Assembly (NCBI GenBank): GCA_022497145.1
Contig: MU385919.1
Span: forward strand, 115,518 to 179,517
Reading direction: 5' to 3'
Origin: Rostrohypoxylon terebratum
Lineage: Eukaryota; Ascomycota; Sordariomycetes; Xylariales; Hypoxylaceae
Length of the DNA stretch: 64,000 nucleotides
The notes under the pieces were generated by a model that had not been told where the DNA came from, did not search any database, and saw only the letters and a program-made list of their open reading frames with translations. The translations under genes and the position numbers were made by a program. Below are positions 23,621 through 34,297 of this stretch, in pieces (within the stretch, counting starts at the first letter, position 1; every line of letters starts with the position of its first letter).

Positions 23621-25293
23621 ATGGACCACGGACCACCATCGTCAAATCCAAATAACATCTTCGACTTTAATGCGCCGGCCATGATGAACCCGGTGAGTGA
23701 TAACATGCACTCAAGACTCAAACACCTAGACACCTTAAGCACCCCAGCTTCTGGAGGTGTCACTGGCCCTTAGCTCTGTATTTCATTACCCACGCCCACG
23801 TTGGACTAATCACGAGCTTTGCATCAGATGACAACCGCCGATCAGAACGACATGATGGCGCTCTATGATAGTTCTATGTTTACAGGCTTCGATCCTATGC
23901 CGATGAATATCGATAGCCTTAACGACATGACAGCTGGTCCACCGCAGCCATTCCCACCGGTCCCGGCCACTGCTACTTCTCAGACCGGGCTCATTCCAAA
24001 TGATGCCGCGCAATTTGCATCTGGCGCAGGCGACGACCCCGTTCCACCGCAACTAACGGGACCGACGCCGAGCTTCGCTCCCCCCGCACAGCCTACTAAT
24101 ACTACCACTACTATACAGGGAGGAAGCACCTTGACCGAGTTTACTAAGAGGCGGAATTGGCCTGCGAAGGTCGTCGAGGAGCTCAAGGATTTTTTACAGA
24201 TTCTGGATGCTCACGGAAGAATTAAATATGCATCTCCAAGTGTTACGTCCTTAACTGGTTACGAATCTGATGAACTCATCGACCGATTTGTCAAAGATCT
24301 AATCCACCCCGACGATGTTGGGACATTTACCTCTGATTTGAATGAATCTATAGCTACTGGGAATCCGTTACGCATGTTCTACCGTTTGAAGAAGAAAGAT
24401 AACAGTTACGCAATTTTTGAATCTGTTGGACACGCCCATATCGCCGCGGCCAAGTTCGCACCGAACCCAGAGAATCAGTCGCCATTTTGTCAAGCAGTAT
24501 TTATGATGTCGCGCCCATACCCGACTAAGAATGCATCATTGCTTGATTCATTTCTAGAACACAAAATCGAAAACGAACGACTTAGGCGTCGGATTGCAGA
24601 GCTTCGAAGAGAAGAGGAGGATGAGGAGGCATCTCAACAAAGCTGGCTCGCGAGCCAAGAGGGTCGATCAGATATTGCCGCATCAGAAGATACTCTGTTG
24701 ACATCCTCTCAGAGTCCCGCAGTATTCAACCAACCTATCGACTCGCAATCGATGCCTCCCCCTGAGAGACCAAACCCGCTCAATGTGGCATTAACAAGGG
24801 AGAATCTCGAGGGTGTTACCGCAGGTAACCGACCAGACTCGATCCGCGATAAGATGGCGAGATACGAGGGTGCCTCACATACCGATACGATCGAAATGCT
24901 GACCGGTCTGAGATACGTCGAGGGAGAGCGGAGCCGTGGTATTACTACTGGAAATTCAAGTCCGACTCTAATTAAGGGAGATGTTGGTATTGCGATCCCA
25001 ATTGACAGGGACCCTAGGACTGGGGAGAAGAAGAAGAAGCTTAAGGTAGCAGAGGAATATGTCTGCACTGACTGCGGTGCGTATAGAAAGCTTTGTAAGC
25101 CCCGCATATTATCGCGCTCATGCTTGGTACAGGTACATTGGACTCTCCTGAATGGAGAAAGGGGCCATCTGGCCCTAAAACCCTTTGCAACGCTTGCGGT
25201 CTCCGCTGGGCCAAGAAAGAAAAGAAAAAAAATGCCAGCGGAGGTCACAGTAGCAACTCGGGTCCACAGCATATGGTCGTGGATCAACATTAA
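23621..25293 (+). CDS. wc-2: White Collar-2: PAS/GATA zinc-finger photoreceptor-complex subunit
   Basis: Three exons, 23621-23692, 23828-25076 and 25133-25293, encode 493 aa (Neurospora WC-2 is about 530). The introns are 135 bp and 56 bp. The second intron splits the codon after the second zinc-binding Cys; splicing gives CTDCGTLDSPEWRKG and then LCNACGLRWAKKEKKK, a C-x2-C-x18-C-x2-C GATA finger at about residues 437-462. A PAS domain lies at about 140-260 (FLQILDAHGRIKYASPSVTS). A Glu/Arg-rich helix and polar linker separate the two. The N-terminus is Met/Pro/Asp-rich, activation-domain-like. WC-2 binds WC-1 to form the blue-light-responsive, clock-driving transcription factor. The unspliced frame runs on to 25390 but loses the finger, so the spliced model is preferred. 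Confidence 0.93.
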
Positions 25294-26475
25294 ACTTCTC
25301 TCTGCAATTCGAACGATTATCACACTAGTTGTAACCGGTGTATGGACAAACATCGGTCGGTGTAAGGCGTACGGGTATTTCTTGAGGTAAATGATTTGCT
25401 TTATATCCTGAAATATTTCAGATCTATTGGGCCGGGCGTGGTGTTGGGACTAAAATACGGGGTGCTGGGCTTTTACGGGTGGGCTTATACACAGAGCCTA
25501 CTTTTACTTCCTTCGATTCTCCGAGATACCTAGGAAAGGAACACGGCTAGGCTGGGCTTTTTCACGGGGATATCTCACAGGCAACAAAACGGGCGCGGGT
25601 TGGGGTTATTAGATGGATGTATACGATATATCATGAGCAAGGCAACAAGAATGATAATGCGGAATTTTTTGAATTTTTTTGGCGGACTGATCTGGCTGAA
25701 GAGGGTGTTGTCAAGAGGATGCGATTTCCTTACGTACTACACTTAATTAGTCATTAATGTTTGCTGCTGCTATAACGATATTTTAACCTATTGCGCTTCA
25801 AGATGAAATACATCCATATCATCTCCTAATCAATAAGGCTTCATCGCTGTTATGGGCATCAACACGTAATTGTATATTATATGATGAATCCTCGTGACCA
25901 AAAGTAGGGATCTGCTGGCCTGTTCAACCACACCGAAATTACCCCTTTTTCGGCATCTCGTCCAGCGCCCTAGCCCCGGTCACGTACTCCGCAACGCAGT
26001 CGCAGCCGCAACCGTGACACCGAGCGACGGCAGATCAGATGACGAGACGGAACACAGCCGGTTCCCTAGCTCATATATGGAGGATCTTTAGGTTGGTCGG
26101 GTATAGATTGGAGAGACGGCTCATTCGCCGGTCTAGGCCTTGCTCTCGGCGGAATTTCGTGCGAGGTGGCAGGGTGGGAGAAGCTTGGTTACACGATCTC
26201 GATGATTTCGAGACTCGTGCCGTGGTTTAGTTATTCGCGCGTGACAATGGACAGCTGAAACTTCCACGTTCACGTTTATGCGGGGATAAATTCATGATAT
26301 TTTGTTCGGATTTTTGGGAGGTTCTCGGAGCTAGGCCTAGCTAATGCGTTTTCTTAAATAACTTAATACTAGAGCTACATAGCGATACACATTCTCCAAA
26401 AAAATCGACAATTTCCTGTCGCGAGTTTCGTACGATCGCTTTTTGGGAAATTTGGGTGGCTCAGTCTTTTAGGTA
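25294..26475. other. Convergent 3' flanks of wc-2 and the DUF7721-like gene
   Basis: About 1.2 kb with T-rich tracts (about 25665-25682) and no ORF with a recognisable domain. Small plus-strand frames at 25894-26230 overlap one another in different frames and look accidental. Confidence 0.5.
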
Positions 26476-27483
26476 CTACAAGAACTTGGATGCCAGACCC
26501 AGGATACCCGAGCTTGAGGAACTGGAGTTGCCACCACCGTTGCTCTTCAAGTACATCTTAAGAGCCATCTCGCCGGCCTTCATGACGGCGGATTCCTTGC
26601 TGCTGTCGCTAGAGACCTTGCCTTGGGAGGCCTTCTGATCGAAGAGCTGGCAGTAAAGTTTTAGTATGATTTCATCCGTAGAATTTACTTAAATATCAAA
26701 TGAATGCATTGTCGTGCACGTACCTTACTAGCCTCAGCCATGGCAAGCCCTACAAAAGCGCTCTGGCTGTTACTCTCCTGTCAATCAATCAACTTGTTAG
26801 CCTCCAGCCCGCTAAAAATTCCCAAAACAGCCCCTCCTCCCTCCACATTGTTACAACAAAACGTCATCAGATCGTCGACGTTGCAGAGAGGACATCACCG
26901 TACATGCGAATTGCCGCTCTGACCCCCACTGAACATCTTCAAGGCCTGCATGGCGGCGGCAGAGCCCATAGATCTGTCGTCGGCTTCGTCCTGGTCGTCG
27001 TTGTCGTCGTCGCGCCCGAAGAAGCGCTTGTGCTGCTTCACCGCGTCGTCCTCGTCCACGTCTTCCGAGGCGAGCGAGTGCTTCTTCTGCGAGAGCGCGC
27101 CCAGCAGCCCCGAGAAGAGGTCGCTCGACCCGGACGACCCCGCGTGCCGGCTCGCGTGCTCCATGGCCCCGCGCAGGTCGTCGTCGTCGTCGCGTGGGTG
27201 CCCGCCGCCTGCGGGGTAGGCGCCGCCCTGGGGGACTGTGGTGGGGTTTGTGTTAGAAGAAGGGTTTGTTCGAATTATATTTCACATGCTGTAGCAGGTA
27301 GGTATTTATTTAAGTAGGTTGGTAGGGTCTGCTGGAAAGCTATGATGGGCAATGCTCACCGTTGCCGCCGTAGTCTACCGTTGCATTGCGGGTGGTTAGC
27401 CAACTGCTGATCTGCGCTGAGGGATCGGTGGTAGGGTGCGGGGCGATTCCGCCAAGCTTACCTTGCTGTCTCTCGAAGCTCAT
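26476..27483 (-). CDS. Small DUF7721-like (beta-flanking-protein-type) fungal protein with a 15-nt micro-exon
   Basis: Five exons on the minus strand: 27483-27462, 27374-27360, 27235-26904, 26777-26724 and 26646-26476, encoding 197 aa. Introns are 87, 124, 126 and 77 bp, all GT-AG. The second exon is only 15 nt (ACTACGGCGGCAACG) and gives MSFERQQDYGGNVPQGG in frame. The spliced protein has a Gly/Asp-rich N-terminus (poly-Asp at HPRDDDDD), a central helix (LFSGLLGALSQKKHS), an acidic stretch (DDDNDDQDEADD), then the conserved C-terminal half with SAFVGLAMAEASKLFDQ and KAGEMALKMYLKS. That half matches a small fungal family often labelled beta-flanking protein or DUF7721. The function is unknown. 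The perfect frame over five exons supports the model; the family name is from memory. Confidence 0.75.
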
Positions 27484-29028
27484 GGTGGGTGTTTGGTTAT
27501 GTAAGTGCTATTAATATCGCGTTTGATAATTGGGGAAAAAAAGCAATGGTATCATGAAAACTCTGTCCCGAGGAGAAAAAACGTGGAATTGGAAGCTTAT
27601 GTAGTTGCGAGAGACAAAACGTTTATCTAGTCTCAGAACCTAGACACGCTGCGTCACAGCTCTAGCAAACCCAGCTGAGCGCTAGCATGTCTAGCAGGTC
27701 TATTGGACAACATGATGACGTGTGCGGGGTGTTTTGGGGCCTCCCATACCGGGTAGTACCTAAAATCCTAGATCGCTAGAGGTGCTAACTCCCCCTATTG
27801 CTCCCCTATCCCTTCAATCTATCCTTTAGCGGGAATAAGTCTGTAATCGGGACCTGGATAACCCCTTAATCAGCGGCTTGGCTCTCCCACTTCTAACTAT
27901 ATTCTTCGTAAGTGCATGGAGATAGTCTTCTACGTTAATATAGTAAGAAACAAGGATAATGGCTTGTGAAACTTCCAAGAGAAGCGTCTGTGTGGAGTTG
28001 CACAGGTTGCGATAACCTGTTTTATTGTCTTGTATCGTCTTGGTAACACGAATTACATATGTATTACCTACTAGGCTGCTAGGTAAGGTTTCAATATTGG
28101 AGAGAGATTGATTATCTAATTCAACTTGGCTTAGTAATACTTGGGTGTGAATCATTTTGGGGAATCCGTGAAACTTCCCAAACTTCCCAAGCTTCTCAGG
28201 AATAACAAGATTCAGTGCATCTCCACGCTGGGAGTATGCCGCTACAGTCAGGTGCTACATACCTGGGTTGGGGGTTCTCAAGGGGGCGACTGAGTGCTAC
28301 CATAACCGGTTTACTGTTACCCTTCCTTTGAAAAGCCGCCCGATTAAAAGCTTACTGCATGCAGTGAGCTTCAGGTTTCCCCAATCGCCCATCGTAGGCC
28401 AATCGTTCGTTTTGCCATGGCTAAGCATGCGACCCAATAGCGGTGGGAAAGAGATTGTCACCTGGGGAAGCTGGCGTTGCTTTTTAACCCCGCTGCTGAC
28501 TGGAAATACTGACGCTTCCAAGGTTACGATCGTCACAAATATCCCCTATCCACCATGTGTGTTGGTTATGACCTTGCAGCTTGCCTACAGTTCATGTGTC
28601 TGCTTCTGTCCGGGACAATGGAACTCGAATGATAATGATATGTGACGTATCATTACCTCGTACTTAATATTTTCCCAAATCGGAAGATCCGGGGCCCTGG
28701 TTGTACCTAGTATCTTGTCCTATCTTGTCCTATCTTGTCCTATCTGGCCCGAGCCTCTGTGCCAACAACTTGGATTGGAAGAACAAGGCTGAGGTTTATT
28801 TGTAAACACTCTTTTCAGGAATCGTCTTGATCATGGCCTTCTCTTATCTATATCTGCCTGTTCGGAGGGTAGTGGTAGAAATGGATTAAGGAAAGCTGGA
28901 TTTATTCTAGTTTGCCGGGCTCTCAGGTTTACTTCGTCAAACACACCGGTTTACCACCATCCCACGTTCCCTTCTCGTTTGCGCCACAAGCTTCTTAGAG
29001 TTGCCAAAACGCCACGTCTTCGGAAACC
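27484..29028. other. Intergenic region before the FAD monooxygenase
   Basis: About 1.5 kb. The 27.8-28.2 kb part is AT-rich and holds a 109-codon minus-strand frame (27826-28155) with no recognisable domain. A perfect triple 10-bp repeat is at 28711-28740. The last 100 bp should contain the monooxygenase promoter. Confidence 0.45.
28711..28740. repeat. Three tandem copies of a 10-bp unit
   Basis: TATCTTGTCC occurs exactly three times in a row, followed by a partial copy (TATCT). A minisatellite-like expansion about 290 bp upstream of the monooxygenase start. Confidence 0.9.
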
Positions 29029-30823
29029 ATGGACGAGAACGCCGATTGCGTTGATGTACTGATCGTGGGAGCCGGGCCAGTGGGCCTTATCACGGCGTTC
29101 CAGCTTGCCCTATTCGGCGGCGTCTCGGTTCGTATCATCGAGAAACACGTCAAATCGATGCAAGATTCGTACGGCCGTGCCATTACTCTCTTTCCCCGGA
29201 CAATCGAGATGCTAGACCAATTGCGTCTTGCAGATGCATTGCTCCAGAGTTGTTTTGCTTGCCGAGATACGGTGACTTACAATGCCAACGGCGAGGAAGT
29301 ACCCGGTCGGGGTTGGAGTTTCATGAATAAGATCATCGACACGAATTTTGATTTCACTCTCGTTCTGAGGCAGAAGTTTCAAGAAGAAATTTTTCGAAAT
29401 GCGATGGCGATATATGATGTGCACGTGGAAGCGCCGGTTGAGTTGACGGCCGCTTCAATCGACCAGAACGTCCCTTCAACGGGTCATCGGGTAACTGCGG
29501 TTCTCCGTGACCGCAGTAATGGTACATATGAGACAGTGAGATGTAAGTATCTGATAGGTTGCGATGGAGGGCGCTCGTCTGTCCGACGAATATTCAACAT
29601 CCCCTTCGAGGGTGCCGCTAGTGAAGACAAATGGGTTAGAATAGACGGCCAAATCAAAACAGATATGCCCAAATCTCGCTCATACTGCTCGATTGAATCA
29701 CCAACTCACGGAAACGTGCTCTGGGTAGCCCTCGACCACGGCGCGACGAGAATCGGATATGCGTTCACCGACGATCGAGCTAGCGCGTACCCTAAATTCG
29801 ACGAAGGTGCTGCTGTCAAGGAAGCTATCGCCGCAGTTAAACCCTTCAATATCGAATTCGAACGTGTTGATTGGTGGACTATTTATACAGTAGGACAGCG
29901 GATAGCTCGGGACTTTTTCGTTCACGACTGTGTGTTACTTGCTGGAGATGCTTGTCATACTCATTCATCCGGCGCGGCCCAGGGAATGAATACTGGAATT
30001 CACGACGCGGTGAATCTTGCATGGAAATTGAGTCTGACGCTCCGCGGGATGTCCAGTTCGGATCTTCTCAAAACCTATCAAGCAGAGCGACTCCCAAATG
30101 TGCAAAAGCTTATTCAATATGACAAGGACATCAGCAGACTCATGACAAATCGTCTTCCGGAGAATTGGAAGGGTGATCCAAACGCTGATGTCAACGTGGT
30201 GTTAGGGCAGCTGTTCGAAGAATCTGGTACTTTCAACACCGGGCTTGGCATCTTCTATGAGATCCAAGAAGATAACCCCCTAAATGTGGAGGGCTCACTT
30301 ATCAGCTCGCAACCACAAATCAAACCAGGGCGAAGGGGTCCTGATATCACCCTCCTGCGTCCTGGAACGTATGAACATACAAGATTACTCCGTGAGCTGC
30401 GCAGCTTCGCCACATTTCATGTTCTTGTATTCGCGAGCGAACACAAGCCACCCATTCCGAAAGCGGTGTATGAAGATGTGGCAACTTCGCCAGTCGTACA
30501 ATTACTAACCAGTCGAAGTATGTGTTTAAACCTATGATTGCGAGGGATATCCAAGACTAACATAAATAGGCCATCTGGATTTCATGACTATCCTTCCTGG
30601 ATTCAAGATACCTTCTCCGTACGAATTTCTGGGGCATGCCCCCCTTGGACGTGCATATTTCGACCATGTTGGTAGGGCTGCTTATCAGCAATATGGGATT
30701 GGGCCGGAGGGTGCTCTTGTCGTGCTGCGCCCGGATGGCTGGATCGGCACGATGATTAAGTTGCGAATGGAAGCTATCCTGGAACTCGAGGGTTACTTTG
30801 ATGGTATATTCACCGAGGTTTGA
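29029..30823 (+). CDS. FAD-dependent aromatic monooxygenase, phenol 2-monooxygenase-like
   Basis: Two exons, 29029-30517 and 30570-30823, give 580 aa. The 52-bp intron (GTATGT...AATAG) restores TSRSHLDFMTILPGF. The N-terminus has the dinucleotide-binding VLIVGAGPVGL (GxGxxG at residues 14-19). The DG motif appears as YLIGCDGGRSSVR, and the second FAD motif as LLAGDACHTHSSGAAQGMNT followed by IHDAVNLAWKL, the class A flavoprotein hydroxylase layout. The C-terminal part ends with a thioredoxin-fold-like ALVVLRPDGWIG, typical of phenol hydroxylases. It probably hydroxylates a phenol or other ring using NAD(P)H and O2; the substrate is unknown. No targeting signal is seen. It could belong to the accessory region shared with the transporter and the FAS cluster, but a HET pseudogene lies between. 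Confidence 0.85.
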
Positions 30824-31129
30824 AATCGAGATGATGGGGGCTTATCCTTGTAGGACAATGCATGTCCCCTCCATAAAATCAGTGCCTCGCTCAATTGGTT
30901 TCGCCTTGTGCCATACTTAGCCACTAACTAGTAAGCAATAAAGATTTATATCATCCATATGGATATTGATATGAAAGAAGATTCCATTCCGTTTCGGCCT
31001 TGTGACAATGCCTAAAGATTCGTCGTTGCAGTGTACGGTGGTTACCTATATCAGGCATGAGGTACACAAAGTAAAGGGTCGTGGGAGGCTTTACTTATTG
31101 CGTAGTAGGTAGGTAGGTATTTACCGGCC
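30824..31129. other. Short intergenic stretch
   Basis: About 300 bp between the monooxygenase and the HET pseudogene, ending in a (TAGG)n-like patch at about 31103-31118. No gene seen. Confidence 0.5.
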
Positions 31130-33361
31130 TTGGGGCTTCCAAGACATGATCCTCAACCTTTTTTTGTCTTTTTATCGCTGACTGTGGATCGATTGCCCCC
31201 TATATCCAAAGCTGTTGCTCAGCTATATCCTTCAAAGGGCGACAGCTATCACAGTAATGAGGCAAGCCTCGAATCACTCTGCGAGCAATGCAGGATAGTA
31301 GACTGGCCGAATGTTCCAAATCGATCGAATACCGGACCGATTCTTGTCCACAGCTTCATTGGAAAATCCCGTAACCAACTTCTTAATTCTGGATGTCGCG
31401 TCTGCCGTCTTGTTGGGCATCTCAATAACCCTCAAATCCCAAGCAACCAACCACTAACGGTGACATTGAATGCCGAAGTCGTTTCGCCATTTCTCGAGCC
31501 CATAGAGCCACTTTCGCTCACTAAACTAATAATCAGATCCCCCGTGACAGACTCTTCAGGAGAGTCTTATCGGTATATCGTGGCACATAAACTCGCGCTA
31601 TTGGTATTAGAACGTTAGAACCTAGAGTTGATCTAGGCTTCTTTGGAGACAAATTGAAGGAATGCCTCGACGAACATAAGATGTGAGATCTACTGGAACG
31701 GCAATCAAGGGATTCCATGTCATCGATGTTAGCACGAACCAAGCTCGCCAAGCTCCACCAAATTGTAAATATATCGCTTTATCCTACGTCTGGGGCGCAG
31801 AATCGTCTTGCAAGAATATTCAGGGGACACTTCCACCGGTAGTCCAAGATGCCATCACTGTCACTAAGACACTCGACTGTCGGTACCTATGGGTTGATCG
31901 ACACGTGAGTTATCCCGACTCCAGCGAGATGTAATACATCTATGTCGGTAGCTAATGGAAGCTCTACATTAGTGCATCGCCCACAGTTCCTCACATAAGA
32001 CATCAATGATCCAGCAGATGGATCGTATCTATGCCAATGCCTGGATCACGATAATCGCGGCTTCCGGCAGCAGCGCTCGCGATGACCTGCCGGGGATCAG
32101 TAGACTGTCACGTTATCAAGGCAGCGTGGTCATTGGCGAGACGCGCCTTATCGAAGTATCTAGCGTTGGATCACACACCGTCAAGCTCAGCAAGTGGGCC
32201 ACACGAGGATGGACCTACCAAGAGGGGTTCCTCTCCAAGAGACGACTCATATTCACGGATAACGAGGTGCTGTTTCTCTGCAATGAGGCATTAGTGAAAG
32301 AGACGCAAGTGGGAGACCAAGCTAACCCCTACGGGGCAATACCCCTCCAGGGGTTGTACGGAGACCGAGGGACTCACGTCATGGATTCATTTCGCTGGAT
32401 GCAGCCCCCAAAAAGCGGTGTTTCCATAGATCACGACCTGGAATCACATATTGAAGAATACAGCAAACGAACTCTATCTCAAGACTGCAACAGCCTGAAT
32501 GCTTTTCTTGGGATCCTAAGGTACTATGAATTGAACGTAGTCGATGAGCTCAATGGACCAGTGTATCAGATCGGAGGAATCCCACTGAGATTTCCAATGA
32601 ATCGCGCACCTGGAGAAATTGATATTCATCTGCTATGGAATCGAGAATCTATTGCCCAACGAAGGGAATTTCAGTCTTGGGCAGGTCGGAGTGGTCCCAT
32701 TCGGTTCTTTTTTTCTAGCATTCACATACAGCCCCCCTTGAGAGAAGATGATGACCATGGCAGAGGGGAAAATTTTGAAGGCAGCGCAATTAGGCGGGTA
32801 CTCCAGATAAACATTCAGCGTGGGGGTGAAGCTATGGATCTATATAGTTTCATCCGGGAACGCCAGTCGGATACACTTCGCCGTGTGGATCCGAAAGAAT
32901 TGCATATCACCTCATTCGTTGTCCCACTACGATTTTGCGAAGTCGATATTGGGGCACCGCTCAGGTTTCCTTAGATCAATGCGAAATTCGCTATTAGACC
33001 CGGTGTCATTCTGGGCTGTCCTGTATACTTTGACAGAGAATATGATCCGCAGTCTCACAGAAGACTAGTGTTACCAGATACTGGTAGATTCCATCATGTG
33101 GATAAACAATACGGATCATTTTCACCCACAACGCGGTTGAGTTTCATCGTTATTTACCCTGTGGCAGACGGGAATTTCGAGCGGGCGGGAATCGCGAGCC
33201 TATACTACGAGGAACCTAGTGGTTTTGTCATGAATAGCTTCAAAACTCGTGTCATTCAACACATACTTCGGGACGATGTTGTCAGCATGGGGCGACGTGG
33301 GTCAAATTACGATTTATTATTCCTTCGAGAGGCAAGATGGGAAACCATCTGTTTGGTCTAG
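31130..33361 (+). pseudogene. HET-domain (heterokaryon incompatibility) protein, disrupted
   Basis: The coding trace covers a Cys-rich N-terminal lead-in (CEQCRIVDW, CRVCRLVGHL), the HET domain core (YIALSYVWG; CRYLWVDRHC; QQMDRIYANAWITIIAASG; WATRGWTYQEG) and a long C-terminal part. A normal intron at 31905-31972 (GTGAGT...TTAG) is intact. Three lesions break the frame. A one-base loss in the AAA run at 31589-31591 is needed to pass from IVAHK to the DLGFFGDKLKECLDEHKM segment. A second one-base loss at about 31684-31686 (TGAGA where TGCAGA would fit) is needed to reach the YIALSYVWG frame. An in-frame TAG at 32972-32974 is followed by 128 more open codons in the same frame. The first segment has no in-frame ATG. 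HET proteins trigger cell death after fusion of unlike hyphae. Sequencing error is an alternative for any one lesion. Confidence 0.75.
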
Positions 33362-34297
33362 AATCTAGATGGTAGGATATGATATGGAAACAAGCCAAAG
33401 ACGCTGCCATACATGTTTGCATGACTTGCTTGATTCCTCGCAGTGATGAAAAAACATCAAAAATGGGGAAGCGCCATCACCTGGCACGGAAACGAAGCTC
33501 TCTGCTGATGGAAAAACAATTGGGTTGGTCGCTGAACTCCTCCTATTCCCTTCTCAAAAGATAAACCGGTAGGTATGGATGAGAGCCGAGAATACAGGAT
33601 CAAGTGGGAGACGAAAGGATCAAATAGTATGAGTACACGTAAAACTTGACTGTAATTTTAATTATTCCTTCTTGCAAAATTCTTTGATCGATGAACAAGT
33701 CTTCTTTGGGAATAGCCTCATTCGCTTCCGAAACGGCTCTAGCAAACGCCTCTGATAATCGCAGACCTGGGGTACCAATAGCCACGTATGTAGCCGCAAT
33801 GTCGTCGGCGCCCGGTACTGGGTAGGCAATTGGATGCGAGGAGTGCGAGAGATCTAGATATACCGGCGTCTGACAGATCGCGTACATATTTCCGGAACTC
33901 GGCACGCTCACCTCGAAAAAAGGGGGTTGGGAAACCGGGAAACCTGGCACCCTATGTATGTGGCGCCTCCAAACGCACTAGACGCAGCAGCGAGGCCGAC
34001 GAATCGTAGAAAACGGACCGATTTTCCTGATTTTATGTTGTTTGCCTTACCTGACAACCTAATCCGTACGCGTTGCGTCTAAATACCTGAATATGCACCA
34101 TGCAGGTAGGCGACTGCCTAGCGAGGCTTCAACAGATTGGTCGGCGACACGCAGGTGGCATGATGGTGGTACCATCGGATACTGCACAACAGGTTTACGG
34201 CTTCAATTAACGAAATATTATCTATATGCCCTAGTCTATCCTGATTATATACCTCAGTCTGCATGTAGGTATCTGCGAATATGCATCTTTTCTTATA
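33362..34297. other. Intergenic region with an unidentified minus-strand frame
   Basis: About 0.9 kb. A minus-strand frame at 33950-33600 reads about 116 codons (contains HPIAYPVPGADDIAATYVA and AFARAVSEANEAIPKEDLF) without a clear ATG at its start. Just upstream, in another frame, is a hydrophobic stretch (VRFLRFVGLAAASSAFGGA) before a GTGAGC donor-like site. It could be a decayed gene fragment; I do not recognise it. Confidence 0.3.

Noticed and set aside
25077..25390. Unspliced extension of the wc-2 frame to 25390
   Set aside because: Reading through destroys the GATA finger. The 56-bp intron restores a perfect C-x2-C-x18-C-x2-C motif.
28268..28645. 125-codon plus-strand ORF upstream of the monooxygenase
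   Set aside because: No domain, Cys/Ser-rich random-looking composition, and overlapped by a minus-strand frame.
32975..33361. Separate small gene after the HET stop codon
   Set aside because: It continues the same reading frame directly after the TAG and has no own ATG, so it is better explained as the C-terminal part of the disrupted HET gene.
33600..33950. 116-codon minus-strand ORF
   Set aside because: No ATG at its 5' end and no recognised family. Only noted as a possible fragment in the intergenic entry.
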